From a bacterium (lineage in GTDB: Bacteria > Myxococcota_A > Bradymonadia > UBA7976 > UBA1532), in contig JAUHYW010000046.1 of NCBI GenBank assembly GCA_030426085.1, positions 1-64,000 of the forward strand: DNA of 64,000 nucleotides, in the 5' to 3' direction. Under the pieces are notes generated by a model. It had not been told where the DNA came from. It was given only the letters and a program-made list of their open reading frames with translations, and did no database searches. This document shows, piece after piece, positions 18,205-27,088 of this stretch. Within the stretch, counting starts at the first letter, position 1; every line of letters begins with the position of its first letter. A program made the translations under genes and the position numbers.

Positions 18205-18328
18205 GGGTCTCCTCACGGGCTTCGGGCGCGCAGTGGCCGGTTCGCGGCGCGGGAGATCACCACGCCTTGACCGACGAGGTCAACCCGCGCATGCTGCGCC
18301 CCGCGCACGCTCGACCCGAGGGAGCCCC

Positions 18329-19018
18329 ATGCCCGACACCGCAGTCGTCCTCGCCAGCGGCGGCCTGGACTCGACCACCTGCATGGCCGTGGCGGCCGAC
18401 GCTGGCCTGCGCATCGTGGCGCTCAGCTTCGATTACGGGCAGCGGCACGCGATCGAGATCGAGGCCGCGGCCCGGGTGGCGAAGCACTTCGGCGCGGCGC
18501 GGCACATCGTCAGCGCGGTCGGCCTGCTGCGCGAGCTCGGCGGCTCGGCCCTGACCGCCGACATCGACGTGCCCCGCGATCGGGACGAGGCGGCGATGGC
18601 CGACGACATCCCGGTGACCTACGTGCCGGGGCGCAACCTCATCTTCCTCAGCCACGCGACCGCGGTCGCCGAGGTGGTCGGGGCGCGGGCGGTCTACATC
18701 GGGGTCAACGCGGTGGACTACAGCGGCTACCCCGACTGCCGGCCCGAGTTCATCGACGCGTTCACCCGCGCGGCCCGGTTGGCGACCAAGGTGGGGATCG
18801 AGGGCGCGGATCTCGAGATCCGGATGCCGCTCGTCGAGTTGAGCAAGGCCGACATCATCCGCCTCGGCCAGCGGCTCGGCGCGCCGTATCACCTGACCCA
18901 CTCGTGCTACGACCCGGCCCCGGACGACGCCGCCTGCGGGCGCTGCGACTCATGCCGGCTGCGGCTCAAGGGCTTCGCCGAGGCCGGCCTCGACGATCCC
19001 ATCCGCTACGCGGGCTGA
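18329..19018 (+). CDS. queC: 7-cyano-7-deazaguanine synthase QueC
   Basis: A 229-residue ATP-dependent enzyme converting 7-carboxy-7-deazaguanine and ammonia to preQ0. The N-terminal pyrophosphatase loop SGGLDS (about 10-15) and the following FDYGQRH segment are diagnostic. The C-terminal zinc site is complete: Cys in HSCYDPAPD, then CGRCDSC. GAGGGAG lies just before the ATG at 18329. The stop is 5 bp before queE, so both are in one operon. The 124-bp gap to queD shows no recognisable preQ1 riboswitch. Confidence 0.94.
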   Translation: MPDTAVVLASGGLDSTTCMAVAADAGLRIVALSFDYGQRHAIEIEAAARVAKHFGAARHIVSAVGLLRELGGSALTADIDVPRDRDEAAMADDIPVTYVPGRNLIFLSHATAVAEVVGARAVYIGVNAVDYSGYPDCRPEFIDAFTRAARLATKVGIEGADLEIRMPLVELSKADIIRLGQRLGAPYHLTHSCYDPAPDDAACGRCDSCRLRLKGFAEAGLDDPIRYAG

Positions 19019-19023
19019 CAGCG

Positions 19024-19671
19024 ATGGCCTACAAGGTCAAAGAGACCTACTACACCCTGCAAGGCGAGGGGGCCCAGACCGGGCGGGCGGCGGTGTTCTG
19101 CCGCTTCGCCGGCTGCAACCTGTGGAGCGGGCGCGAGCAGGATCGGGCGAAGGCGGCGTGCACCTTCTGCGACACCGACTTCGTGGGCCTCGACGGCCCC
19201 GGCGGGGGGCGCTTCGCCGACGGGGGCGCGCTCGCCGATCACATCCTGGGCGTCTGGGCGGCGGCGGGCGACGGCAGCGGGCGGCGCTACGTCGTCTTCA
19301 CCGGGGGCGAGCCGACCTTGCAGCTCGACGACGCGGTGTGTGATGCGCTGCACGCCCGGGGCTTCGAGGTCGCCATCGAGACCAACGGCACCCGCCCGGT
19401 CCCGGCCGGCGTCGACTGGATCTGCGTCAGCCCCAAGCCCCGCTCGACGGTCGTCCAGACCCGGGGCGACGAGCTGAAGCTGGTCTACCCCCAGCCCGAG
19501 CCCGAGGTGCAGCCCGCGCGCTTCGCGGGGTGGGCCTTCGATCACTTCTTCCTCCAGCCGCTCGACGCGCCGGGCGCCGCGCAGCACACCGCGGCAGCGG
19601 CCGAGTACTGTCGCCGGCATCCCCGGTGGCGGCTCTCGCTCCAGACCCATAAGCTGATCGGGCTGCCCTGA
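19024..19671 (+). CDS. queE: 7-carboxy-7-deazaguanine synthase QueE (radical SAM)
   Basis: A 215-residue radical SAM enzyme making 7-carboxy-7-deazaguanine from QueD's product. The start is typical (YYTLQGEGAQTGRAAVFCRF), followed by the atypical QueE cluster spacing: CRFAGCNLW, a 14-residue insertion, then CTFCDTDF. The SAM-binding FTGGEPTLQ (about 95-103) and ETNGT are present. Start ATG lies 5 bp after queC. With queC and queD it gives the three enzymes from dihydroneopterin triphosphate to preQ0; FolE and QueF are not in this window. Confidence 0.93.
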   Translation: MAYKVKETYYTLQGEGAQTGRAAVFCRFAGCNLWSGREQDRAKAACTFCDTDFVGLDGPGGGRFADGGALADHILGVWAAAGDGSGRRYVVFTGGEPTLQLDDAVCDALHARGFEVAIETNGTRPVPAGVDWICVSPKPRSTVVQTRGDELKLVYPQPEPEVQPARFAGWAFDHFFLQPLDAPGAAQHTAAAAEYCRRHPRWRLSLQTHKLIGLP

Positions 19672-19699
19672 CCGCCGGACCCGACCCCACGAGGTGTGC

Positions 19700-21139
19700 A
19701 TGAGCGCCCCGATCCTCATCATCTGCGCCCGCGGCCTCGACGACGCCGCCCGCCAGCTCGGCCGGCTGCCGGCGGGCAAGATGGCGGCCCACGTCGTGCT
19801 CGCCGACTGGGGGCCCGGGCGCAAGACGGCGGCCATCGTGCGGCTGGGGCACCAGGCGGTGGAGGTGTACACCCCCGCGGCGCTGGCCGAGCTGTCCCGC
19901 CTGCCCCGCCCCGCGCGCCCCGAGCGGCTGGCCCGGTGGCTGGGCGACGCGCTGGTCGACGGCACGCTGCGGGCCCAGGGCGCGCGGCGGGCGGCGCTGC
20001 TGTGGCGGGACGACTGGCCCGAGCTGATCGCGGCCGGCAGCGCGCTGGTGGCCACCGACGACGGGCTCTCGTGGTGGGCCCCGGAGGACGGCCGCTGGGG
20101 TCCGCTGGTGGCCCGTGATCGGCTGGTCGCCCGCTCGCTGATGCCGCCCCCGGCGGGGGACGCGCTCGACCGGCTGGTGGGTTCGAGCCCGGCGATGCAG
20201 GCCCTGCGCGCCCGCATCCGTCACCGGGCGCGGCTGCCGTTCCCGGTGCTGCTGGTGGGCGAGACCGGCACCGGCAAGGCGCTGTGCGCCCGGGCGCTGC
20301 ACGAGGCCGGCGGCCGGGCGGGGCGCTTCGTCGAGGTCATCGGCGAGCTGATCGACCCCGCCCGGGCCGACAGCGAGCTGTTCGGCCACATCGCCGGGGC
20401 CGTGCCCGACATGCCCGGCCCCCGGGCGGGGCTGGTGCGCGAGGCGGAGCACGGCACGCTCTTCCTCGACGAGATCGCCGCGGCCCCCGTCGCGGTGCGG
20501 GCCAAGCTGCTGCGGGCGCTGGGCCGGGCCGAGGACGGCTTCATCGGGGTGCAGCCGCTGGGCAGCGACCGCAAGCCGGAGGACGTGCCGGTGCGGCTGG
20601 TCACCAGCGCCCGCCGCGATCCGCTGGCGACGGGCGCGCTGCCGCCCGATCTCTACTACCGGGTCGCCGGGCTGCGGCTGGACGTGCCGCCGCTGCGCGC
20701 GCGGGGGGCCGACGTCATCGAGATCGCCGAGCGCTACCTGGCCGAGCTGGCCGGGGGGGTGGGCGACGGGCCGACGGGGGTGGGCGACGACGCCCGGGGC
20801 GCGCTGATGGGGCACCCCTGGCCGGGCAACGTGCGCGAGCTGAAGCTGGTGCTGCGGGACGCCTTCCTCACCGCCCGGGACGCCGATCGCGACCGGCTGA
20901 CGGCCGGCGATCTGGCCCTCGACGCGGCCGAGACGCCGGCCGCCGAGCCCGCGCCGACCCCGACCCCCGATCCCCCGCTGGAGGCCTCCCCCACCCTGGC
21001 CCGCTTCGTGGTCGCCGCGTGCGATGTCGCGCTGCTCAACCACGGCGGCGACAAGGCCGCCGCGGCCCACGCGCTGGGGCTCAAGTCGGCCCGGGCGTTC
21101 GACAAGTACCGCGCCGAGCATCACAAGCGGATGGCATAG
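19700..21139 (+). CDS. sigma-54-activator-like AAA+ regulator lacking GAFTGA
   Basis: A 479-residue protein. The first 160 residues are an unrecognised sensory region; then comes an AAA+ domain of the enhancer-binding-protein type: Walker A GETGTGK (187-193), ELFGH box, Walker B GTLFLDEI, and the conserved PWPGNVREL. The C-terminus has a Fis-like helix-turn-helix (GGDKAAAAHALGLKSARAF). The GAFTGA loop that contacts sigma-54 is changed to GAVPDM (233-238), so ordinary sigma-54 activation is unlikely. Phosphorylatable receiver domain absent. The ATG at 19700 follows GAGG; 28 bp separate it from queE, so read-through from the que operon is possible. Confidence 0.8.
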   Translation: MSAPILIICARGLDDAARQLGRLPAGKMAAHVVLADWGPGRKTAAIVRLGHQAVEVYTPAALAELSRLPRPARPERLARWLGDALVDGTLRAQGARRAALLWRDDWPELIAAGSALVATDDGLSWWAPEDGRWGPLVARDRLVARSLMPPPAGDALDRLVGSSPAMQALRARIRHRARLPFPVLLVGETGTGKALCARALHEAGGRAGRFVEVIGELIDPARADSELFGHIAGAVPDMPGPRAGLVREAEHGTLFLDEIAAAPVAVRAKLLRALGRAEDGFIGVQPLGSDRKPEDVPVRLVTSARRDPLATGALPPDLYYRVAGLRLDVPPLRARGADVIEIAERYLAELAGGVGDGPTGVGDDARGALMGHPWPGNVRELKLVLRDAFLTARDADRDRLTAGDLALDAAETPAAEPAPTPTPDPPLEASPTLARFVVAACDVALLNHGGDKAAAAHALGLKSARAFDKYRAEHHKRMA

Positions 21140-21151
21140 CCCCCCGCTGGC

Positions 21152-22312
21152 TCATGGCATCGAGTAGGGCGCCATCGACCCCGTGTAATGTTCGGTCACG
21201 CGATCGAGCAGGCCGTCGATGGCATCCGGCGCGAGCGCGCCCGAGGCGACGATCTCGACCCCGGCGGCGTCGGTCGTGATGCCGACGAACAGCGGCAGCC
21301 CGATCGATCCGGCGAGGGTGAAGGCCACCCGCGCCGGGTGCCCGTCGATGGCGAGGGTGTGCCGGCCGAGGTAGCTCAGCGCGAGCGTGGTGCCGAAGCG
21401 CTGGGCCCGGGCCTCGCGGGTGTTGGCCCCGTGCCCCACCGCGGCGATGAGCCACACCGGCAGCTTGCGGATGGCCTCGGCGGCGAGCGGGTGGCGGGCG
21501 GCCATCTTGTCGGCCACGGCCCGATCGAGCAGCGCCCGCACCGCGGCCGGGGTGACGTCGGGCGGCACTTCGAGGTGGGCGATGCCCGAGAGGTTGGCCG
21601 TGCTGTCCCGGGCCTCGGGGGCGTAGCGCCGCAGATCGACCGGGACCCCGAAGCGCAGCACGCCCTGGGCCTCGGGCGGAGGGCGCGCGGCGGCCGCGAA
21701 GGCCGCGGCGAGGCGGGGCAGCACCTCGGGGCCCGCCGGCAGCCGGCGGCGGCGCCACGTCGGCGGGTGGCCGGGCGGCGCGGGGCACGGCGGCACGGCG
21801 TCGCTGGGGATCGGCTCGAGCGGCTCGACCCCCAGCCCCCGGGCCAGCTCGGCGTCGGTCAGCGGCCCGGCCGGCGGCGGCTCGATCGTCTCGCCGGCCA
21901 GCGCCCGGGCGGCGTCGGTCACGAACCGCCACAGCCCGCGGCCGTCGGTGACCGCGTGGTGCGCGCTGAAGACGACCCGCGCCGGATCGCCGGGCACCAG
22001 CCGCACCCGCACCGGCCCGGTCTTCGGCGGCAGCGGCCGCTCGAGCCAGGGCGTCGGGCCGGCCCCGTCCCACGGCGTCTCGATGACATCCACCGGCACC
22101 GGCGCGTCGCTCACCACCCACCGGGCGCCGCCCAGGATGCCCCGCAGCCGCAGGCGCATGCCCGGCCCGGCCGCCCGCTGGATCGCGTCCCGCCAGCGAT
22201 CGACGTCGAGCGGGCCGGGCCACTCGACGATCTGGTGGATCGCGAACGGCGACGAGATGCGATCGGCGGCGAGCCAGACCCGCTCCAACCCCGAGAGCCG
22301 GCGGGCGATCAC
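21152..22312 (-). CDS. condensation-domain-like acyltransferase
   Basis: A 386-residue protein of the CoA-dependent acyltransferase/condensation superfamily (wax-ester synthase, polyketide-associated acyltransferases and condensation domains share this fold). The catalytic motif HHAVTDG is at 118-124, with a DGRGLWRF continuation. A second half follows with a strand region around PVDLRRYAP and a C-terminal segment typical of these two-lobed enzymes. Exact acyl donor and acceptor cannot be told. The start is GTG at 22312, overlapping the stop of the upstream short-chain dehydrogenase by GTGA, so the two are translated together and probably act in one lipid-related path. Confidence 0.7.
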   Translation of the reverse strand: MIARRLSGLERVWLAADRISSPFAIHQIVEWPGPLDVDRWRDAIQRAAGPGMRLRLRGILGGARWVVSDAPVPVDVIETPWDGAGPTPWLERPLPPKTGPVRVRLVPGDPARVVFSAHHAVTDGRGLWRFVTDAARALAGETIEPPPAGPLTDAELARGLGVEPLEPIPSDAVPPCPAPPGHPPTWRRRRLPAGPEVLPRLAAAFAAAARPPPEAQGVLRFGVPVDLRRYAPEARDSTANLSGIAHLEVPPDVTPAAVRALLDRAVADKMAARHPLAAEAIRKLPVWLIAAVGHGANTREARAQRFGTTLALSYLGRHTLAIDGHPARVAFTLAGSIGLPLFVGITTDAAGVEIVASGALAPDAIDGLLDRVTEHYTGSMAPYSMP

Positions 22313-23103
22313 GGCTGCATCAGCTTCATGCCGCCGGCCATCCACGCCCCGCCGTCGACGACCAGGATCGCCCCCGAGATGTAGGCCGCCGCCGGGCTCG
22401 ACAAGAAGACCGCCGCGTCGCCGATCTCGTCCGCGCGCCCGAAGCGCTGGAGCGGAATCGACCGCTCCATCGCCTCGCGCATGCCGGCGGGCATCAGCCG
22501 GGTCATGCCCTCGGTGTCGTCGATGGGCCCCGGCGCGATGGCGTTGACCCGGACCCCGAGCGGCCCCCACTCGACGGCGAGGTGGCGGGTCATCGCGTCG
22601 ACCGCCGCCTTGGCCGCCCCGGCGTGGGTCTGCAGCGGCACCCCGGTGTAGTGCAGGGTCGCGCTGATGTTGAGGATACTGCCCCCGTTGGCCCGCAGCG
22701 CCTTGTCGAACGCCGCCCGGCAGACGGTGTAGGTGCCCACCGCGTCGATGTCGAGCACGGTGCGATAGCCCTTGGGCGACAGCCCCGCCGCCGGGGTCAG
22801 GAAGTTGCCCGCCGCGCCGTTGACGACGATGTCGAGCCGCCCGAAGCGCTCGAGGGTAGCGTCGACCGCCGACTCGACGGCCCCGGCGTCGCGCACGTCG
22901 GCCGCGACGGCCAGGCAGGCCCCGCCGGTCTTCGCCTCGAGCTCGGCCGCGGCGGCGTCGAGCTTGGACTGCGTGCGGCTGACGATGGCCGCCCGACAGC
23001 CGTGGGCCATCAGCTTCTCGGTGATGCCTTTGCAGATGCCGCTGCCGCCGCCGGTGACCAGCGCCACCTGCCCGGCGAGGACGTCGTCGCGAAAGATGCT
23101 CAT
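22309..23103 (-). CDS. short-chain dehydrogenase, 2,4-dienoyl-CoA reductase-like
   Basis: A 264-residue NAD(P)-dependent SDR. It shows the Rossmann motif TGGGSGICKGI near residues 15-25, the NGAAGNF segment, and a C-terminal VVDGGAWM. The order FRDDVLAGQVALVTGGG, NFLTPAAGLSPKGYRTV and DIDAVGTY closely follows peroxisomal-type 2,4-dienoyl-CoA reductases (DECR2), which in place of the classical Tyr-x3-Lys have divergent catalytic residues; here the corresponding site reads HAGAAKAAV. A role in oxidation of polyunsaturated acyl-CoAs is therefore likely. I use the ATG at 23103 (GGAG upstream); ATGs at 23118 and 23169 are alternatives. It is coupled to the acyltransferase gene. Confidence 0.82.
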   Translation of the reverse strand: MSIFRDDVLAGQVALVTGGGSGICKGITEKLMAHGCRAAIVSRTQSKLDAAAAELEAKTGGACLAVAADVRDAGAVESAVDATLERFGRLDIVVNGAAGNFLTPAAGLSPKGYRTVLDIDAVGTYTVCRAAFDKALRANGGSILNISATLHYTGVPLQTHAGAAKAAVDAMTRHLAVEWGPLGVRVNAIAPGPIDDTEGMTRLMPAGMREAMERSIPLQRFGRADEIGDAAVFLSSPAAAYISGAILVVDGGAWMAGGMKLMQP

Positions 23104-23233
23104 GGGGATCGACTCCATGGTGAGTGACTTCGCCCGGAGCGTACCATCGCCGGGCGCCGCCTGGGCCACGGACGACGCCGAGCGCGGTCGACATGGGTGC
23201 GCGCGGTCGCGGGGGACGGTATCATCCGCGTCG

Positions 23234-24610
23234 ATGTCTACGCTCGCCTCGCCCGACCACCCCGATCCGCCGCGCGCGTGCTTGGAGCATCTCGCGCTCT
23301 ACGACTTTCGCTTGTTCGCCGAGGCCGAGCTCGAGCTGCACCCACGCCTGACCGTGCTCGTCGCCCCCAACGGAGGGGGCAAGACAGCGCTGCTCGACGG
23401 CGCCGCCCGCTTGCTCCAGATGTACATCGACGCCATGCACGGCGCCCCGAGTGGCCCTCGATTCGGAGCTGACGACGCGCGCCGGGTGCGGGGGCCCGAG
23501 GGCCAGATGGTGGAGCAGTTCCCGGTCCGCGCCGCCGTGCGGGCTCGCCTCGACGGGCGACCCCTCGCCTGGTCGACCGCCGTGGAGTCGGCCGACGGGC
23601 GGATGTGGTCCCAGCAGACCAGCGCCCTCGAAGCGCACGCCAGCGCCACGCTCACCGCCCTGCGCAGCTACGCCGATGGTCGCCGCCCAGCGCCGCCCGA
23701 TCTACCGGTGCTGGCCCACTACGGCACCGGCCGTCTCTGGCGACCGTCACGGGATGAGGCGGCATCCACCGGGCGCCTCGACCGCCCCATCGACGCGTAC
23801 CTCGGCGGCCTCACCTCGGCGTCGACCTACGGCCGCTTCATCCGCTGGTTCGAGGCCGTCGTACTCGAAGCCGCCGCCGAGCGTGAGAGCGAAGCGCCGT
23901 CGCCTCACCGGCCCGGGCTGCTGCTCGACGCCGTCCGCCGAGCGACCGACGCCGTCCTGCGCCCATCGGGCTGGGGGCGCCTCGGCTGGGATTTCATCGC
24001 CGCCGAGGTGACCGCGACCGATGCCCGGGGCGTGCGCCTGCCGGTCGGCGCTCTGAGCGACGGCATCCGCAACCTCGTCGCGCTCGTCGCCGATCTGGCC
24101 CATCGCTGCGTGCGCCTCAACCCCCATCTCGGGGCCGACGCGCCCCGCCGCACCCCGGGCGTGGTGCTCATCGACGAGGTCGACCTGCACCTGCACCCCG
24201 GCTGGCAGCAGACCATCCTCAGCGCGCTGCGCGAGGCCTTCGGCGAGGTGCAGTTCATCGTCACCACCCACAGCCCGCAGGTGCTCTCGACCGTCCGGGC
24301 CGAGTGCATCCGGGTCATCGAACTCCGCGATGCGCGTGCGATCATCCGCACGCCGGGCGAGCAGACGCGCGGAGCCCCCAGCCCCGACGTGCTCGCTGCG
24401 GTGATGGGCGTCGATCCGGTGCCCGACGTGCCCGAGTGGCACGCGCTGCGCCGCTATCACGCGCTCATCGAAGACGGAGAATGGCAGAGCGTCGAGGCCG
24501 AGGCGCTGCGCGCGCGGCTCGATGATCACTTCGGCCCCCGGCACCCGCTGATGCTCGACTGCGACCGCCTCACCCGCTTTCAGGCGTTCAAGAGCCGTCG
24601 AGAAGCATGA
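23234..24610 (+). CDS. ptuA: Septu-type anti-phage ATPase PtuA-like
   Basis: A 458-residue ABC/OLD-like ATPase. Walker A is APNGGGKT (about 49-56), a signature-like LSDGIRNLVAL segment near 275, Walker B VVLIDEVDLHLHPGW, and the switch THSPQVLS. This layout (RecF/SMC-type head, no transporter parts) with an HNH gene immediately downstream is that of Septu PtuA, which forms a complex with PtuB that blocks phage replication. Third codon positions are visibly looser than in flanking genes (ttt, ttg, gta, gaa, cat), suggesting acquisition. A -10-like TATCAT at 23220-23225 lies only 8 bp before the ATG, hinting at a leaderless message. The stop overlaps the next start (ATGA). Confidence 0.8.
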   Translation: MSTLASPDHPDPPRACLEHLALYDFRLFAEAELELHPRLTVLVAPNGGGKTALLDGAARLLQMYIDAMHGAPSGPRFGADDARRVRGPEGQMVEQFPVRAAVRARLDGRPLAWSTAVESADGRMWSQQTSALEAHASATLTALRSYADGRRPAPPDLPVLAHYGTGRLWRPSRDEAASTGRLDRPIDAYLGGLTSASTYGRFIRWFEAVVLEAAAERESEAPSPHRPGLLLDAVRRATDAVLRPSGWGRLGWDFIAAEVTATDARGVRLPVGALSDGIRNLVALVADLAHRCVRLNPHLGADAPRRTPGVVLIDEVDLHLHPGWQQTILSALREAFGEVQFIVTTHSPQVLSTVRAECIRVIELRDARAIIRTPGEQTRGAPSPDVLAAVMGVDPVPDVPEWHALRRYHALIEDGEWQSVEAEALRARLDDHFGPRHPLMLDCDRLTRFQAFKSRREA

Positions 24611-25260
24611 GACGGCTCGATCGCGAACGGATCCCCCCGCCGCCGTGCCTCGCGCGCCTCACGGGCGGCAAGGACCGATGGCGCGACGCGAAGCCCTGCC
24701 GAGCGTCCATCCGCCGCGCCCTCGAGGCGATGCAGGGCCGGCGGTGCGCCTTCTGCGAAGGGCACCTCGACCAGCGGGGGCAACACATCGAACACCTCTG
24801 GCCCCGCCACAGCCATCCACAACACACGTTCGACTGGGACAACCTGTTCTGGTCTTGTGATCAGTCGGACTCGTGCGGCCATCACAAGGGCAATCATGCG
24901 GGTCGATTCGACCCCGCGGTGCTCATCGACCCCACGCAGGACGACCCGGACGCCTTCTTGCGAATCCGACGCAACGGCGCGATCGAGCCGCGCCCGAAGC
25001 TCGCCGAGCATGCCCGATATCGGGCTGCCGAGACCGTGCGGGTGTTCAACCTCAACCTCGATCGCCCCGGACACCGCTCGCTGTGCGCCCGCCGACGGCG
25101 GGTGTTGCGGCAATACATGGCGCGCGAGCCCGACCTGCTCGAAGCGCTGGAGGCGTTCGACCCCGCCGAGCGCGCCGAGTACATCCGCGCGGAGATCGCC
25201 GCGACCGCCGACGAGCCGTTCGGGTCGATCATCCGCCACCTCTTCCTCGACGGCCTTTGA
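24607..25260 (+). CDS. ptuB: Septu HNH endonuclease PtuB-like
   Basis: A 217-residue HNH nuclease of the family linked to Septu and retron Ec78 systems. Zinc pairs CAFC (47-50) and C84/C90 frame the core, with HIEHLWPR (His60, His63), Asn79 in DWDNLFWSC, and CGHHKGNH (90-97). These residues fit a beta-beta-alpha metal nuclease. In Septu, PtuB is the nuclease held by PtuA. The ATG overlaps the ptuA stop, so the products are made together. No reverse transcriptase or msr/msd-like RNA precedes the pair, so it looks like a stand-alone Septu system rather than a retron. Full family length, no visible damage. Confidence 0.85.
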   Translation: MRRLDRERIPPPPCLARLTGGKDRWRDAKPCRASIRRALEAMQGRRCAFCEGHLDQRGQHIEHLWPRHSHPQHTFDWDNLFWSCDQSDSCGHHKGNHAGRFDPAVLIDPTQDDPDAFLRIRRNGAIEPRPKLAEHARYRAAETVRVFNLNLDRPGHRSLCARRRRVLRQYMAREPDLLEALEAFDPAERAEYIRAEIAATADEPFGSIIRHLFLDGL

Positions 25261-25291
25261 TCCACCCCCCGCCCTGGGTCATGCTCGGCCC

Positions 25292-27034
25292 ATGGAACGC
25301 ACGCTGATCACCGACGCCCGGGTCTTCGACGGCACGCCCTCGGCGGCGCGCCCCCACCACGACGTGCTCATCGAGGGCGGGCGCATCGCCGCCGTCGCCC
25401 CCACCGGGCAGCTCGACGGCGCCGACGCCCGGCGGGTCGACGCGTCGGGGCTGTGGCTGACGCCCGGCTTCCTCGACACCCACACCCATTACGACGGCGA
25501 GATGGCCATCCAGCCGGGGCTGGTGGAGTCGGTGCGCCACGGGGTGACGACGGCGGTGATCGGGAGCTGCTCGGTCAGCTTCGTCGCCAGCGATCCCGAG
25601 GATTGCAGCGACATGTTCACCCGGGTCGAGGCGGTGCCCCGGCACATCGTGCTGCCGGCGCTGAAGCGGCTGAAGACCTGGGATCGCCCGCAGGGCTGGC
25701 GGGATTGGGTCGACGGCCACCCGCTGGGGCCGAACGTCGCGAGCTACCTGGGGCACAGCGACATCCGCTGCCGGGCGATGGGACTCGACCGCGCGGTGGA
25801 CGGGAAGGCCCGACCGACGGCCGACGAGCAGGCGCTGATGGAGGCGCTGCTCGAAGAGGCGCTGGACTGCGGCTTCCTGGGGCTGTCGGGCATGACCAAC
25901 CCCTGGGACAAGCTCGACGGCGACCGGCAGTGGTCGAAGAGCCTGCCGTCGTATTACTCGAAACGTCGGGAGCGCAAGCGGCTGGAGGCCATCCTGCGGC
26001 GGCGGGGGGCCATCCACCAGACCGCGCCCAACCTCGTCACCCGGGTCAATATCATCGGCATGGCCCTGGCGAGCGGGGGCTGGCTGCGCAAGCCGCTGCG
26101 CACGACGCTCATCACGATGATGGATCTGAAGGCCGACAGCTATGTCTACCGGCTGACCTCGGCCCTGGCGTGGCTGACGAACACCGTGCTGCGGGGTGAC
26201 TTCCGCTGGCAGTCGCCGCCGGTGCCATTCGATCTCTTCTACGATGGCATGGATTCGATCCTCTTCGAAGAGTTCCCCACCGGGGAGGCCATCCGCCATC
26301 TGGCCAGGGATCCCGACGCCCGCAAGCGGCTGCTGGCCGACCCCGAGTACCGCCGGGACTTCCACCGCGAGCTGCACAAGAAGCTGGCGCCGAAGGTGTG
26401 GCATCGCGACCTGGACGACGCCGAGATCCTCGACTGCCCCGATCGCACGCTGATCGGCAAGTCGTTCACCGAGATCGCCCGCGCGCGGGGGGCCGATCCC
26501 ATCGACACCTTCCTCGATCTCATGATCGAGTACGACACCGACCTGCGGTGGCACACCTGCCTCGCCAACCACCGCCCGGCGGTGCTCGAGCAGATCCAGA
26601 GCCACCCGCTGACGCTGATGAGCTTCGCCGACTCGGGGGCCCATCTGCGCAACATGGCCTTCTACAACTTCCCGGTGCGCATGCTGAAGCGGGTGCGCGA
26701 CGCCGAGCAGGCCGGGCGGCCGTACATGACCGTCGAGCGGGCGGTGCACCGGCTCACCGGTGAGCTGGCCGACTGGTTCGGGCTCGACGCGGGGCATCTG
26801 GCCGAAGGGCGGCGGGCGGACGTGGTGCTGCTCGACCCGGCGCGGCTGGACGACGGGGTCGAAGAGATGCACCTCGCGCCGTTCGGCGAGGGCATCGACT
26901 ACGAGCGCATGGTCAACCGGGGCGAGGCGGTGCGCGGGGTGTGGATCGGCGGCACGCCGGTCGTCGAGGACGGCGCGCCGCAGGCCGTGCTGGGGCAGCG
27001 GCGCACGGGCACCTTCCTCGAAGCCCGCCGCTGA
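25292..27034 (+). CDS. D-aminoacylase/amidohydrolase-family hydrolase
   Basis: A 580-residue metal-dependent amidohydrolase of the N-acyl-D-amino-acid deacylase group. An N-terminal beta-sandwich part starts TLITDARVFDG, followed by the metal motif DTHTHYDGE (His64, His66) and GVTTAVIGSCSVSF. A later SFADSGAHLRN segment carries the conserved active-site Asp, and the C-terminus returns to the sandwich (GRRADVVLLD). These enzymes hydrolyse N-acyl-D-amino acids or related amides; the exact substrate cannot be read. It is longer than classic D-aminoacylase (about 480), with an insertion after residue 200. Start ATG 25292; 31 bp after the Septu pair. Confidence 0.82.
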   Translation: MERTLITDARVFDGTPSAARPHHDVLIEGGRIAAVAPTGQLDGADARRVDASGLWLTPGFLDTHTHYDGEMAIQPGLVESVRHGVTTAVIGSCSVSFVASDPEDCSDMFTRVEAVPRHIVLPALKRLKTWDRPQGWRDWVDGHPLGPNVASYLGHSDIRCRAMGLDRAVDGKARPTADEQALMEALLEEALDCGFLGLSGMTNPWDKLDGDRQWSKSLPSYYSKRRERKRLEAILRRRGAIHQTAPNLVTRVNIIGMALASGGWLRKPLRTTLITMMDLKADSYVYRLTSALAWLTNTVLRGDFRWQSPPVPFDLFYDGMDSILFEEFPTGEAIRHLARDPDARKRLLADPEYRRDFHRELHKKLAPKVWHRDLDDAEILDCPDRTLIGKSFTEIARARGADPIDTFLDLMIEYDTDLRWHTCLANHRPAVLEQIQSHPLTLMSFADSGAHLRNMAFYNFPVRMLKRVRDAEQAGRPYMTVERAVHRLTGELADWFGLDAGHLAEGRRADVVLLDPARLDDGVEEMHLAPFGEGIDYERMVNRGEAVRGVWIGGTPVVEDGAPQAVLGQRRTGTFLEARR

Positions 27035-27088
27035 GCCCGGGGCCGAGGGCGAGTTGCAATCGGCCCCGAGTGGGGGCACGCTCGCCGC

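Noticed and set aside
18205-18328. preQ1 riboswitch between queD and queC
   Set aside because: The 124-bp gap shows no A-rich tail or small pseudoknot-like pattern expected of preQ1 aptamers.
23104-25260. Septu pair as part of a retron
   Set aside because: No reverse transcriptase gene and no inverted-repeat msr/msd region lies upstream or downstream, so a retron Ec78-type system is not supported.
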